A stretch of 64,000 nt of DNA from the NCBI RefSeq assembly GCF_014252395.1, contig NZ_CP059219.1:512936-576935 (forward strand), written 5' to 3'. Made by a program: the position numbers and the translations under genes. This stretch comes from Blattabacterium cuenoti (lineage in GTDB: Bacteria; Bacteroidota; Bacteroidia; Flavobacteriales; Blattabacteriaceae). The notes under the pieces are model-generated. The model was given only the letters and a program-made list of their open reading frames with translations, had not been told where the DNA came from and did not search any database. Positions 9,617-18,658 of this stretch are shown here, one piece after another; positions within the stretch are counted from its first letter, which is position 1; each line of letters opens with the position of its first letter.

Positions 9617-11038
9617 ATGTTAGAACAGCAATTATTACAAAAAGTACAACACAAACTATCTCCAAAACAAATTAAACTAATTAAATTAGTTCAATTATCT
9701 ACTTTAGATTTTGAGCAAAGAGTAAAAAAAGAATTAGAAGATAATCCAGCTTTAGAAGAAGATAGTTTATCGGATATATCTTCTGAAGAAGATACAAATA
9801 TGTTAGAAAATAATTTAGATTTAGATGAATATTTTTTAAGTGTAGACGAAATTGAAGATTTCAAAAATGATAATATAAATAATTGTAATAATAAAAAAAA
9901 CCTTCCTATTATTCATAAAGTATCTTTTCAAGAATATTTAAAAAATCAATTACATACTTTTCGTTTAAATAATAGAGATTTGTTAATTGCAGATTTTATA
10001 TTAGGAAATATAGATGATAATGGTTACATAAGAATAAAAATATCATCTTTGGTGGATGATATTTTTTTAATACTTGGAATATCAGTAACTGAAGATAAAG
10101 TAGAAAATTTACTTTTAAATTATATTCAAAAATTAGAGCCTACAGGTATAGGATCTAGAAATTTACAAGAATGTTTATTTCTTCAATTAGAAAAAAAAAA
10201 AATAAATAAAAATATTTTATTAGCAAAAAACATTATAAAAAATAATTTTGAATCTTTTGTAAAAAAACATTACAAAAAATTGCAAAAAAAATTAGAAATA
10301 ACAGAAAAATATTTAAAAAAAGCTATTTACGAAATAAAAAAATTAAATCCAAAACCAGGAAAAATTTATTCTGAAAATATTAAAGATTTAAATTATATTA
10401 TTCCAGATTTTACTATTTCTATTTCAGATGAAAAATTAGAACTATCTTTAAATCAAAAAAATGCACCAGAATTGAAAATTTCTTCATTATATTTAAATAT
10501 GTTAAAATCTTATAAATCTTCAAAATATTTTAAAAATAATGAAAAAACTGTTGTTTTTATAAAACAAAAAATAAATTCAGCTAAATGGTTTGTAGATGCA
10601 ATAAAACAACGTCAAAATACATTAATGTTAACTATGAATGCTATTATGAATTATCAAAAAGAATATTTTTTAACTGGTGATCCTGTTAGAATCAAACCTA
10701 TGATATTAAAAAATATATCTAAAAAAATAGGATTAGGCATATCTACAGTTTCTCGTGTAGCTAATAGTAAGTATGTTAATACCCCTTATGGTACTTTTTT
10801 AATTAAAAGTTTTTTTTCTGAAAAGATGATAAATAAAAAAGGAGATGAAATATCTTCTATTGAAATTAAAAAAATTTTATTAGAATCAATTAATAAAGAA
10901 AATAAAAAAAAACCTCTTACTGATATAAAATTATCAGAAATTTTAAAAAAAAGAGGATATTTAATTGCTAGAAGAACAGTAGCTAAATATAGAGATCAAA
11001 TGCAAATTCCTGTTGCAAGAATGCGAAAAACTTTATGA
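9617..11038 (+). CDS. rpoN: RNA polymerase sigma-54 factor RpoN
   Basis: Alternative sigma factor that recognises -24/-12 promoters and needs an AAA+ activator. Region I at the N terminus reads LEQQLLQKVQHKLSPKQIK, followed by an acidic linker, the core-binding domain, a helix-turn-helix near KKIGLGISTVSRVAN, and the near-universal RpoN box ARRTVAKYRDQ close to the C terminus. I chose the ATG at 9617, 7 bases after asnS, because MLEQQLL aligns with region I starts; the frame is open further upstream inside asnS. Length is about 473 aa. Its retention in a reduced genome implies at least one activator elsewhere. Confidence 0.93.
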   Translation: MLEQQLLQKVQHKLSPKQIKLIKLVQLSTLDFEQRVKKELEDNPALEEDSLSDISSEEDTNMLENNLDLDEYFLSVDEIEDFKNDNINNCNNKKNLPIIHKVSFQEYLKNQLHTFRLNNRDLLIADFILGNIDDNGYIRIKISSLVDDIFLILGISVTEDKVENLLLNYIQKLEPTGIGSRNLQECLFLQLEKKKINKNILLAKNIIKNNFESFVKKHYKKLQKKLEITEKYLKKAIYEIKKLNPKPGKIYSENIKDLNYIIPDFTISISDEKLELSLNQKNAPELKISSLYLNMLKSYKSSKYFKNNEKTVVFIKQKINSAKWFVDAIKQRQNTLMLTMNAIMNYQKEYFLTGDPVRIKPMILKNISKKIGLGISTVSRVANSKYVNTPYGTFLIKSFFSEKMINKKGDEISSIEIKKILLESINKENKKKPLTDIKLSEILKKRGYLIARRTVAKYRDQMQIPVARMRKTL

Positions 11039-12412
11039 TTATTTGATAATAATAGTTTTCCAATTGGAAAATTCTTTAATAGATAAAATAGATAATTCTC
11101 TACCATATCCAGATTTTTTTACTCCTCCAAAAGGAAAACAAGGATCTGATTTTACTATTTCATTTATAAATACCATTCCTGTGTCTATTTCTTTAGATAT
11201 AATTTCAGCTTTTTCTATATCTTCAGTCCAAATAGAAGCACCTAATCCATAAAATGTATTATTAATAATATAAGGTATTTCTTTTTCTTCATAAAAAGTT
11301 GAAACAATTCCTATTGGACCAAAAATTTCTTCTTGATTTATTATAAAATTATTATTTTCTATTTTTAATAAGGATGGATGAAAAAAATTTCCATCTCTTT
11401 TAGTTGCTAAACATATTTTAGCTTTTGATACAATATTATTATATTGTTTATATAATTTTTCAGATAAATCAAAACGGGCAATATATCCTATTTTAGTAGA
11501 TTTATCATATAAATTTCCTCTATTATATTTTTTCATTTCTGATATAACTATATCTATAAAATCATCAACAATAGATTTATCAACAATAAATCTTTTTGCA
11601 GATATACATGTTTGACCAGTATTATTTAATCTAGATTTTGTGGCTAATTTAGCTATTTTTTTTATATCATTTATATCTTTCATTACTACAAAAGCATCAT
11701 TTCCTCCTAATTCTAAAATAGACTTTTTAATATATTTACCTGATATAGATGCAATTACACTACCTACTAAAGAACTTCCTGTAAAAGTTACTCCTTGTAT
11801 AACATCATTAGCTATAATATTTTCAATTTGATTAACATCTACTAATAAAATTTGAAAAATTCCTTTTGGAAAATCAGATTTTATAAACATTTTCTCTAAA
11901 AGAATAGAACATCCAGATGTATTAATAGCAGGTTTAATAAGAATAACATTTCCTAATAATAAATTAGGAATAGTAGATCTTATAGTTTGCCAAATAGGAT
12001 AATTCCAAGGCATAATTCCTAATATAGCACCTATAGGTTCAAATCTAACATAAGATTTTTTATATTTAGTAACGTTAGGTAAATCTTGATAAAAAATAGA
12101 TTTATCTAGATTAGAATAATATTTGCATAAATTTATACTTTTTTTTATTTCTGTATAGGATTGATTGATAGGTTTTCCCATCTCTTTTGTAATTAAAAAA
12201 GCTATTTCATCTATAGAATATTGAATTATTAAATACAATCTTTTTAAACATTTAATTTTATAATCAAATGAATAATTTTTCCAATTTTTATATGCATTAT
12301 GAGCTATAGATAATTTAGTATTGATATCTTTTTCAGATAAAAAATAATAAGTTTTTATTATACTATTATCTATAGGATTAATAGTTTTAAATATTTTTTT
12401 AAATTTTTCCAT
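11039..12412 (-). CDS. gabD: Aldehyde dehydrogenase, probably succinate-semialdehyde dehydrogenase
   Basis: NAD(P)-dependent aldehyde oxidation. The 457-aa protein has the family motifs MPWNYPIWQ (about 115), LELGGNDAF with the general-base glutamate (about 230), and GQTCISAKR with the catalytic cysteine (about 265). The C-terminal FGGVKKSGYGRE pattern is also present. The length and GQTCISAKR context resemble the Sad/GabD group, so succinic semialdehyde is the likely substrate, but specificity is inferred. Its start overlaps the end of sufE by 14 bases. It converges end to end with rpoN with no spacer. Confidence 0.82.
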   Translation of the reverse strand: MEKFKKIFKTINPIDNSIIKTYYFLSEKDINTKLSIAHNAYKNWKNYSFDYKIKCLKRLYLIIQYSIDEIAFLITKEMGKPINQSYTEIKKSINLCKYYSNLDKSIFYQDLPNVTKYKKSYVRFEPIGAILGIMPWNYPIWQTIRSTIPNLLLGNVILIKPAINTSGCSILLEKMFIKSDFPKGIFQILLVDVNQIENIIANDVIQGVTFTGSSLVGSVIASISGKYIKKSILELGGNDAFVVMKDINDIKKIAKLATKSRLNNTGQTCISAKRFIVDKSIVDDFIDIVISEMKKYNRGNLYDKSTKIGYIARFDLSEKLYKQYNNIVSKAKICLATKRDGNFFHPSLLKIENNNFIINQEEIFGPIGIVSTFYEEKEIPYIINNTFYGLGASIWTEDIEKAEIISKEIDTGMVFINEIVKSDPCFPFGGVKKSGYGRELSILSIKEFSNWKTIIIK

Positions 12413-12842
12413 TTAATCCAACTGTAACTTTAGTATTAAAAGCTAAGGCATAATATTTTATTTTTTTTAATAATAAAGCTATGCCATTAGCTCTAATTGG
12501 AGATAAAAAAGTTTGAAATCCTATTTCGTAAATAAAATTAGCGTTTGAATAAATAATATCAAAAGGAGAAAGACCTGAATATACACGAATCATAAGAGCA
12601 GCCATTCCTCTTGGTAAGATAGCGTCACTATCTGCATCAAAAAAAATATGTGAATTTTTCAATTTAGCTTCTAACCAAACATTAGATTGACATCCATAAA
12701 TTAATTTATCTTTAGTTCTAAAACTATCAGATTTTTTTATTAGTTCTTTTCCTAAATCTATTAAATATTCATATTTATCTTCCCAACTATTTAAAAGTTG
12801 AAATTCTTTTTTTATTATTTCTTCTTTTTCTTGTAAAGTCAT
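12399..12842 (-). CDS. sufE: SufE-like sulfur acceptor
   Basis: Accepts sulfur from the SufS cysteine desulfurase for Fe-S cluster assembly. The 147-aa protein carries the family motif YGCQSNVWL around residue 50, which contains the acceptor cysteine, and GLSPFDII further on. Length is typical. The other suf genes are not in the window. It overlaps the downstream dehydrogenase gene and lies 37 bases after metE on the same strand. LeuC, an Fe-S enzyme encoded in this window, would be one client of the pathway. Confidence 0.92.
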   Translation of the reverse strand: MTLQEKEEIIKKEFQLLNSWEDKYEYLIDLGKELIKKSDSFRTKDKLIYGCQSNVWLEAKLKNSHIFFDADSDAILPRGMAALMIRVYSGLSPFDIIYSNANFIYEIGFQTFLSPIRANGIALLLKKIKYYALAFNTKVTVGLNGKI

Positions 12843-12879
12843 TTCTATTTTTTACACAAATAATATTTGCAATATAATA

Positions 12880-15174
12880 TTAATTAGATAGTTTAATTCT
12901 AGCCATTTTTGCAGCTTCTGTCATATTTTTTAAAGATTTTAAAACTTCTTCCCATTTTCTAGTTTTTAATCCACAATCTGGATTAACCCAAATATTTTTG
13001 ATAGGTAATTTTTTTGAAGCTTTTTCTATTAAATTAAAAATTTCTTCTACAGTAGGAATTCTTGGAGAATGAATATCATATACTCCTGGACCTATTTCAT
13101 TAGGATAAGAAAATTCTGAAAAAGCTTTTAATAATTCCATTTTAGATCTAGAAGTTTCCATCGTGATAACATCAGCATCTAAATCTGCAATATGTTCAAA
13201 TATATCATTAAATTCACTATAACACATATGCGTATGTATTTGAGTTTCATCTTTTACTCCACTTGAAGAAATACGAAAAGCTTTAATAGACCAATTAAAA
13301 TAAGATTTCCAATTTTTTTTCTTTAAAGGTAATCCTTCTCTTAAAGCAGGTTCATCTATTTGAATAATCTGAATTCCATTTTTTTCCAAAGATGTAACTT
13401 CATCTCTAATAGCCCAAGCTATTTGATAAGCCGTATCGAAAATAGGTTGATCATTTCTTATAAATGACCATTGCAAAATAGTAACAGGACCAGTTAACAT
13501 CCCTTTCATCAATTTATTGGTTTTTTTTTGTGCGAAACATATCCAATCTACAGTCATGTCTCCTGTACGACTAACATCTCCATAAATAATAGGAGGTTTA
13601 ACACATCTACTTCCATAACTTTGAACCCATCCATTTTCAGTAGAAAGTATTCCATTTAGTTTATCTGAAAAATATTCTACCATATCTGTTCTTTCAAATT
13701 CTCCATGAACTAGAACATCCAAATTTATCTTTTCTTGTTTTTTAATAACATTTACAATAAATTTTTTTATTTTTTTATCATATTCTTCTTTACTTAATTC
13801 ATTTTTTCTAAATTTATTTCGTAAACTTCGTATTTCTTTTGTTTGCGGAAAAGAACCTATAGTAGTAGTAGGAAAAATAGGAAGATTAAATTTTTTATGC
13901 TGTTTTTTTTGCCTTACATAAAAAGAATTTTTTCTTTTTAAATCACATTCTTTAACTTGTTTAATTCTTGTTTTAACTTTTTCATCATGGAAAATAGAAG
14001 ATTCCATAGATTTTTTTAATGAAGAAATATTTTTTGATAAAATAGTTTTTTCTCCTTTTATAATTTTTTCTAAATCTACTAATTCATAAATTTTTTGTTT
14101 TGCAAAAGACATTCTATTTTTTATATCTTTATGTATGGAATGTTCATATGTTACATCTATAGGTACATGTAAAAGAGAACAATTAGGAGCTATCATTACC
14201 CTATCTTCTCCTATATATTTTATTGTTTTTTCAATTTTATTAATTGAATCTGTATAATTATTCTTCCATATGTTTCTCCCATCAATAAGTCCTAAAGATA
14301 AAATAGTTTCAGAATCTTTTATAAAAAACAATATTTTTTCTAATTGGTTAGGATCTTCTATTAAATCTATATGTAAAATTTTTATAAAAATATCTTGAAA
14401 TATATTTATATTTTCTGAAATTCCATCAAAATAAGAAGTCAATAGGATATTTATTTCATAATTTAATTTAGATAATTCTTTATAAGCATATTGTAAAGCT
14501 TTTTTTTCCTTTTTAGATAAATCTAAACCTAAAATAGGTTCATCTAATTGTATCCAATTAATTCCTTTTTTTTTTAATTTTTTTATTATTTCTATATATA
14601 TAGGAACTATATTTTCAATTAGATCCATTCTATGGAACGATTTATCTTTTTCTTTTCCTAAAAATAGATAAGATACAGGTCCAATTAATACAGGTTTTAT
14701 TTTTTTTGTTGATTTTAATAGTTTTTTTAGTTCTTCAGATTCATCAAATAGTTTATTTGATAAAATAGAAAATTTTTGATTTTTATCAAATTCTGGTACT
14801 ATATAATGATAATTAGTATTAAACCACTTAGTCATTTCCATAGCTTTAATATCCCATACATCTTTTTGTAATCCTCTAGCCATAGAAAAGTATAAATCTA
14901 TGTTATTGTGTATAATTGGTATGGAAATATAAGATTCTGGTATAACACCCAATAATAAAGACATATCTAATACCTGATCATAAAAACTAAAATCATTGCA
15001 TGGAATTAAATCTAAATTAGCCATATTTTGCATTTTCCAATTATCTTCTCTTATTTTTTTTCCTACTTCAAACAAAGTATTAAAATCAATTTGATTGGAC
15101 CAATAAGATTCACAAGCTTTTTTCAATTCTCTTCGTATTCCTATGCGAGGATATCCCAAATTATGTTTCAGCAT
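12880..15174 (-). CDS. metE: Cobalamin-independent methionine synthase MetE
   Basis: Transfers the methyl group of methyltetrahydrofolate to homocysteine. At 764 aa it has both beta-barrel halves. The N-terminal LGYPRIGIRRELKKA is characteristic. The C-terminal zinc site is complete: HTHMC (about 641-645, His and Cys ligands), the glutamate in VITMETSRS, and the cysteine in NPDCGLKTR (about 732). No methionine-responsive riboswitch is visible in the 47-base gap upstream. Independence from vitamin B12 suits an intracellular symbiont. Confidence 0.96.
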   Translation of the reverse strand: MLKHNLGYPRIGIRRELKKACESYWSNQIDFNTLFEVGKKIREDNWKMQNMANLDLIPCNDFSFYDQVLDMSLLLGVIPESYISIPIIHNNIDLYFSMARGLQKDVWDIKAMEMTKWFNTNYHYIVPEFDKNQKFSILSNKLFDESEELKKLLKSTKKIKPVLIGPVSYLFLGKEKDKSFHRMDLIENIVPIYIEIIKKLKKKGINWIQLDEPILGLDLSKKEKKALQYAYKELSKLNYEINILLTSYFDGISENINIFQDIFIKILHIDLIEDPNQLEKILFFIKDSETILSLGLIDGRNIWKNNYTDSINKIEKTIKYIGEDRVMIAPNCSLLHVPIDVTYEHSIHKDIKNRMSFAKQKIYELVDLEKIIKGEKTILSKNISSLKKSMESSIFHDEKVKTRIKQVKECDLKRKNSFYVRQKKQHKKFNLPIFPTTTIGSFPQTKEIRSLRNKFRKNELSKEEYDKKIKKFIVNVIKKQEKINLDVLVHGEFERTDMVEYFSDKLNGILSTENGWVQSYGSRCVKPPIIYGDVSRTGDMTVDWICFAQKKTNKLMKGMLTGPVTILQWSFIRNDQPIFDTAYQIAWAIRDEVTSLEKNGIQIIQIDEPALREGLPLKKKNWKSYFNWSIKAFRISSSGVKDETQIHTHMCYSEFNDIFEHIADLDADVITMETSRSKMELLKAFSEFSYPNEIGPGVYDIHSPRIPTVEEIFNLIEKASKKLPIKNIWVNPDCGLKTRKWEEVLKSLKNMTEAAKMARIKLSN

Positions 15175-15221
15175 AAAATTTTTATTATGTATACATTTAT
15201 AAATATAAAATCTATTCTTAA

Positions 15222-16424
15222 CTAAATATCTGATAATTCATACAAATATTCTAAAATTTTTCTATCTAAAATAGAAAAATTAATATTTCTTCTATTCATT
15301 GTAATTTCAGCGGTTTCACAAACTTTTTGAAAAAAAATTTTTTTTTTCTTTTGTATATTTCCAAAAGAAAAAGAAGGAATATACTTAGGTGGAAATCCAT
15401 ATCCAAAAATACTAGAACTTACTCCTACTAATGTAGCTGTATTAAATTGAGTATTTATTGCTGATTTTGAATGATCTCCCATTATTGTACCAAAAAATTG
15501 TACGTTAATAGGTATATAATTTTTTTTTTCATAATTCCAAACTTTTACTTTACAATAATCATTTCTTAAATTAGAAATATTAGTTCCAGCTCCTAAATTA
15601 CACCATTCTCCTAAAACAGAATTTCCTATAAAACCATTATGAATTTTATTAGAATAAGAAAATAATATAGAATTCATAATTTCACCACCAACTTTACAAA
15701 AAGGTCCAATAGTAGTTCCTCCATATATTTTTGTTCCCATGTTTAAGATAGTTTTTGTTCCAATAAATACTGGACCTTTTATGACTGTTCCTTCCATTAT
15801 TTCAACGTTTTTTTCAATATATATTGGACCAAATTGAGCATTTAAAACAATGTTATTTGCTATTATATTTTCCTCTAAAAATATTCTTTCTTTATAATAA
15901 AGAATATTATTATAACCTAATAAAGAAAAAGATTTTTTTGCTTTTGTAGCAATAAGGAAATCTTGTTTTAAGATAATTTCATTATTTATGAATATATCCC
16001 AAGGGTATTGAATATAAATGAGTTTATCAAACTTATATATTTTTTTATATTTTTTTTTTAAAAATTTGATTCCATTTTTAGGATATAAAAAACTATTTAT
16101 TTTTACAGCTACAATTTTTTCTTTGAAAAAAATAGCTTCATTTTCTTTTAAAGAAAAAATTGTACTAACAAGTTTTTCATTAGGAATAAATGATGAATTA
16201 ATTAATAATACATTTTTAAAATATTCATTATCATTATTTAATAATGAATATTTTTTTATAAGAAATGGTTGAGTTATGATACAAGAAACTTTTTTTCCAA
16301 AAATTTTTTCCCATCTATCTTTTATCGTAAATAATCCTAAACGTATTTCTGATATTGGTCTAGTAAATGTTATAGGAAATAAATTTTTCCATTCTGTTAT
16401 ATCATCATATAATATAAAATTCAT
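15222..16424 (-). CDS. GlmU-family sugar nucleotidyltransferase (Bacteroidetes type)
   Basis: The 400-aa protein has a short, divergent nucleotidyltransferase-like N half starting MNFILYDDITEWKNLFPITFTRPISE and a C half (about 190-340) of left-handed beta-helix hexapeptide repeats, for example GPVFIGTKTILNMGTKI and GEWCNLGAGTNISN. This arrangement fits the alternative bacterial GlmU-like family of Bacteroidetes, thought to supply UDP-GlcNAc-type precursors. The canonical GlmU pyrophosphorylase signature LAAGxGTRM is absent, so the exact reaction is inferred. It lies just upstream of metE and 30 bases after rpmE2. Confidence 0.8.
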   Translation of the reverse strand: MNFILYDDITEWKNLFPITFTRPISEIRLGLFTIKDRWEKIFGKKVSCIITQPFLIKKYSLLNNDNEYFKNVLLINSSFIPNEKLVSTIFSLKENEAIFFKEKIVAVKINSFLYPKNGIKFLKKKYKKIYKFDKLIYIQYPWDIFINNEIILKQDFLIATKAKKSFSLLGYNNILYYKERIFLEENIIANNIVLNAQFGPIYIEKNVEIMEGTVIKGPVFIGTKTILNMGTKIYGGTTIGPFCKVGGEIMNSILFSYSNKIHNGFIGNSVLGEWCNLGAGTNISNLRNDYCKVKVWNYEKKNYIPINVQFFGTIMGDHSKSAINTQFNTATLVGVSSSIFGYGFPPKYIPSFSFGNIQKKKKIFFQKVCETAEITMNRRNINFSILDRKILEYLYELSDI

Positions 16425-16454
16425 AAATAATAATTTATTAATTTTATTTTTTAT

Positions 16455-16709
16455 TTAAAATTTTTTATAATTTTTATATTTTTTTTTGAATTTTTCTGCT
16501 GGTCCTGTTTTTCCTAAAAATCTTTTTTCACCTGTAAAAAATGGATGTGAATAGCTAGATATTTCCATTTTATATAATGGATATTCCTTTCCATTTTTTA
16601 TAAAAAATTCTTTAGTTTTTACAGTTGATCTACAAATCAAAATTTTTTCATTGTTAATATCTTTAAAAACAACAGGTCTATAATTTTTTGGATGTATTTT
16701 TTTTTTCAT
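16455..16709 (-). CDS. rpmE2: 50S ribosomal protein L31, type B
   Basis: Large-subunit ribosomal protein. The 84-aa sequence starts MKKKIHPKNYRPVVFKD and contains SSYSHPFFTGEKRF, which is diagnostic for L31. The zinc-binding cysteines of type A are absent, so this is the zinc-free type B. Its start overlaps the 3' end of the KAS III-like gene by 32 bases. Confidence 0.95.
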   Translation of the reverse strand: MKKKIHPKNYRPVVFKDINNEKILICRSTVKTKEFFIKNGKEYPLYKMEISSYSHPFFTGEKRFLGKTGPAEKFKKKYKNYKKF

Positions 16710-17808
16710 AATATTTTTTTTTTGGAAAACGATATATCATTCCATTAATATTCATACCAGCTCCTAAAGAAGCCATTAATATAGTATCTCCAGGTTTTAT
16801 TTCATGAGGAGGCATTTTTCCTTTAATAATTAAATCTAATAAAGTAGGAACAGTGGCTACAGAAGAATTACCAAATTTTTGAATAGTCATAGGCATTATT
16901 TTCATAAATAAATCCATATTTAAAGATGTATGATTATATAATTTTAATAATCTTTCTAAAATAATATAATCCATTTTTGCATTAGCTTGATGAATAAGTA
17001 TTTTTTTAATATCTTTAATATGTAATTTAGCGTGATCAAGTATGTTTTTTAACATATTTGGAACTTCTGTTAATGCATATTCATAAATTCTTCTTCCATT
17101 CATTCTAATATTAACTAATGATTTTTTATAATTTGAATTTAAAGATGGACCATTAGTTAAATAATATAATTCTTCATTATTATTACATTGAGTATCATAA
17201 TGTACAATTCCATATTTATCTTCTCTATATTCTATAGCGGATAGCACTGCCGCTCCAGCTCCATCTGAGAAAATCATAGCATTTCTATCATGTGGATCTA
17301 CTACTTTTGATAAAGTTTCAGAACTAGTAATTAATATATTTTTAGCATATTTAGATTGTAAAAGTTGATTTGCTAAAATCATTCCTTCTATCCAACCTGT
17401 ACAACCAAAAATCATATCATATGGTCTGCATTTTATATTTTTAATTTTAAGTTTATTTTTAATTTTAGCCGCTATAGAAGGCATAATATCAGATTGAAGA
17501 GAAGTAGAATGAATATCTCCATAATTATGTGCAGATATGATATAATCTATTTCTTCTTTATAAATTCTAGAATTAATTAAAGCTTTTTTTGCTGCTATTG
17601 TAGCAATATCAGAATTCAATAAATTTTTATTTATATATCTTCTTTCTTTTATTTCTGTTATTTTTTGAAATTTATGAATGATTTCTTCATTAGATTTTTT
17701 TATTTTTAATCCTTTTTTATCATAAAATTTGTATTTTAAAAAATAATCATTTTTTATAATTTTTTTAGGTAAGTAATGACCAGTTCCTGTAATGATTGAT
17801 CGAATCAT
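16678..17808 (-). CDS. 3-oxoacyl-ACP synthase III-like protein (FabH family, long form)
   Basis: Thiolase-fold condensing enzyme. The Cys-His-Asn triad is visible: cysteine in IFGCTGWIEG (about 140), histidine in IHQANAKMDY (about 275), asparagine in FGNSSVATVPT (about 320). At 376 aa it is longer than ordinary FabH (about 320-335), with an insert-rich N-terminal part (KSNEEIIHKFQKITEIKERR) typical of a second KAS III-like family common in Flavobacteria. It may start fatty-acid synthesis or condense a special acyl group; I cannot decide, so no symbol is given. The 3' end overlaps rpmE2 by 32 bases. It is divergent from ubiE. Confidence 0.8.
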   Translation of the reverse strand: MIRSIITGTGHYLPKKIIKNDYFLKYKFYDKKGLKIKKSNEEIIHKFQKITEIKERRYINKNLLNSDIATIAAKKALINSRIYKEEIDYIISAHNYGDIHSTSLQSDIMPSIAAKIKNKLKIKNIKCRPYDMIFGCTGWIEGMILANQLLQSKYAKNILITSSETLSKVVDPHDRNAMIFSDGAGAAVLSAIEYREDKYGIVHYDTQCNNNEELYYLTNGPSLNSNYKKSLVNIRMNGRRIYEYALTEVPNMLKNILDHAKLHIKDIKKILIHQANAKMDYIILERLLKLYNHTSLNMDLFMKIMPMTIQKFGNSSVATVPTLLDLIIKGKMPPHEIKPGDTILMASLGAGMNINGMIYRFPKKKYYEKKNTSKKL

Positions 17809-17922
17809 TTTATTAAAATAAATAAAAACAACATCAGTAATAAAGAATAAAAAATAATTTTTGAATTAAAAAACTATTTTTTATTCTTTAATTAAAGTAT
17901 ATTATATATAAATCTATATTTT

Positions 17923-18645
17923 TTGAAAGAAGAAAAATTAAAAAATATGTTCAATAATATTTCTGATAAATATGATTTTATAAATCATATTTTATCTTTT
18001 GGTATAGATTTTATGTGGAGAAAAAAAATAATATACTCATTAAAACAATTTACCAAAGATAAAAAAATTAAATCTATTTTAGATTTAGCTACTGGTACAG
18101 GAGATTTAGCTATATTATTAGCTAATAAATTTAATAAATCTCATATTATAGGATTAGATCCATCTGATAAAATGTTAGAAATAGCTAGACGTAAAATAAA
18201 AAAAAAATCATTAGAAAAAAGAATAAAAATAATTCAAGGATCTTCTCAAAACATTCCATTTCAAAATGAAACATTTGATTTAGTTACTATAGCTTTTGGC
18301 ATTAGAAATTTTCAATATATACATTTTTCTATTAAAGAAATATATAGAATTCTAAAATCTACAGGAATATTAGGAATATTAGAGTTTTCTACTCCTTCTT
18401 ATTTTTTAATAAAAAAAATTTATCATTTATATTCTTATGTTTATAGTAAAATAGGAGGTTTTTTATCAAAAAATTATTTTGCTTATGATTATTTAAGAAA
18501 ATCTATTGAATCTTTTTCTTATAGTGGAGAAAAAATGAATAATCTTTTAAAATATCATAAATTTAATATTTTTTATTCAAAAAAATTAACTTTTGAAATT
18601 GTTTCTATTTATTTATCAAATAAAAATATTTTTTTGAATAATTAA
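17923..18645 (+). CDS. ubiE: Demethylmenaquinone methyltransferase UbiE/MenG
   Basis: SAM-dependent C-methylation in the last step of menaquinone synthesis. Family motifs: MFNNISDKYDFINHILS near the N terminus, the SAM loop LDLATGTGDLA (about 54-64), and AFGIRNF (about 124). I accept the TTG at 17923 because KEEKLKNMFNNISDKYD aligns with the usual N terminus; the first ATG, at 17947, would remove eight residues of the conserved region. Length is 240 aa. It precedes the GH3-family gene by 13 bases and is probably co-transcribed. Confidence 0.93.
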   Translation: MKEEKLKNMFNNISDKYDFINHILSFGIDFMWRKKIIYSLKQFTKDKKIKSILDLATGTGDLAILLANKFNKSHIIGLDPSDKMLEIARRKIKKKSLEKRIKIIQGSSQNIPFQNETFDLVTIAFGIRNFQYIHFSIKEIYRILKSTGILGILEFSTPSYFLIKKIYHLYSYVYSKIGGFLSKNYFAYDYLRKSIESFSYSGEKMNNLLKYHKFNIFYSKKLTFEIVSIYLSNKNIFLNN

Positions 18646-18658
18646 ATTTATTTGCATA

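Noticed and set aside
11013-11252. Plus-strand ORF after rpoN.
   Set aside because: It lies antisense to the well-supported aldehyde dehydrogenase gene and has no recognisable features.
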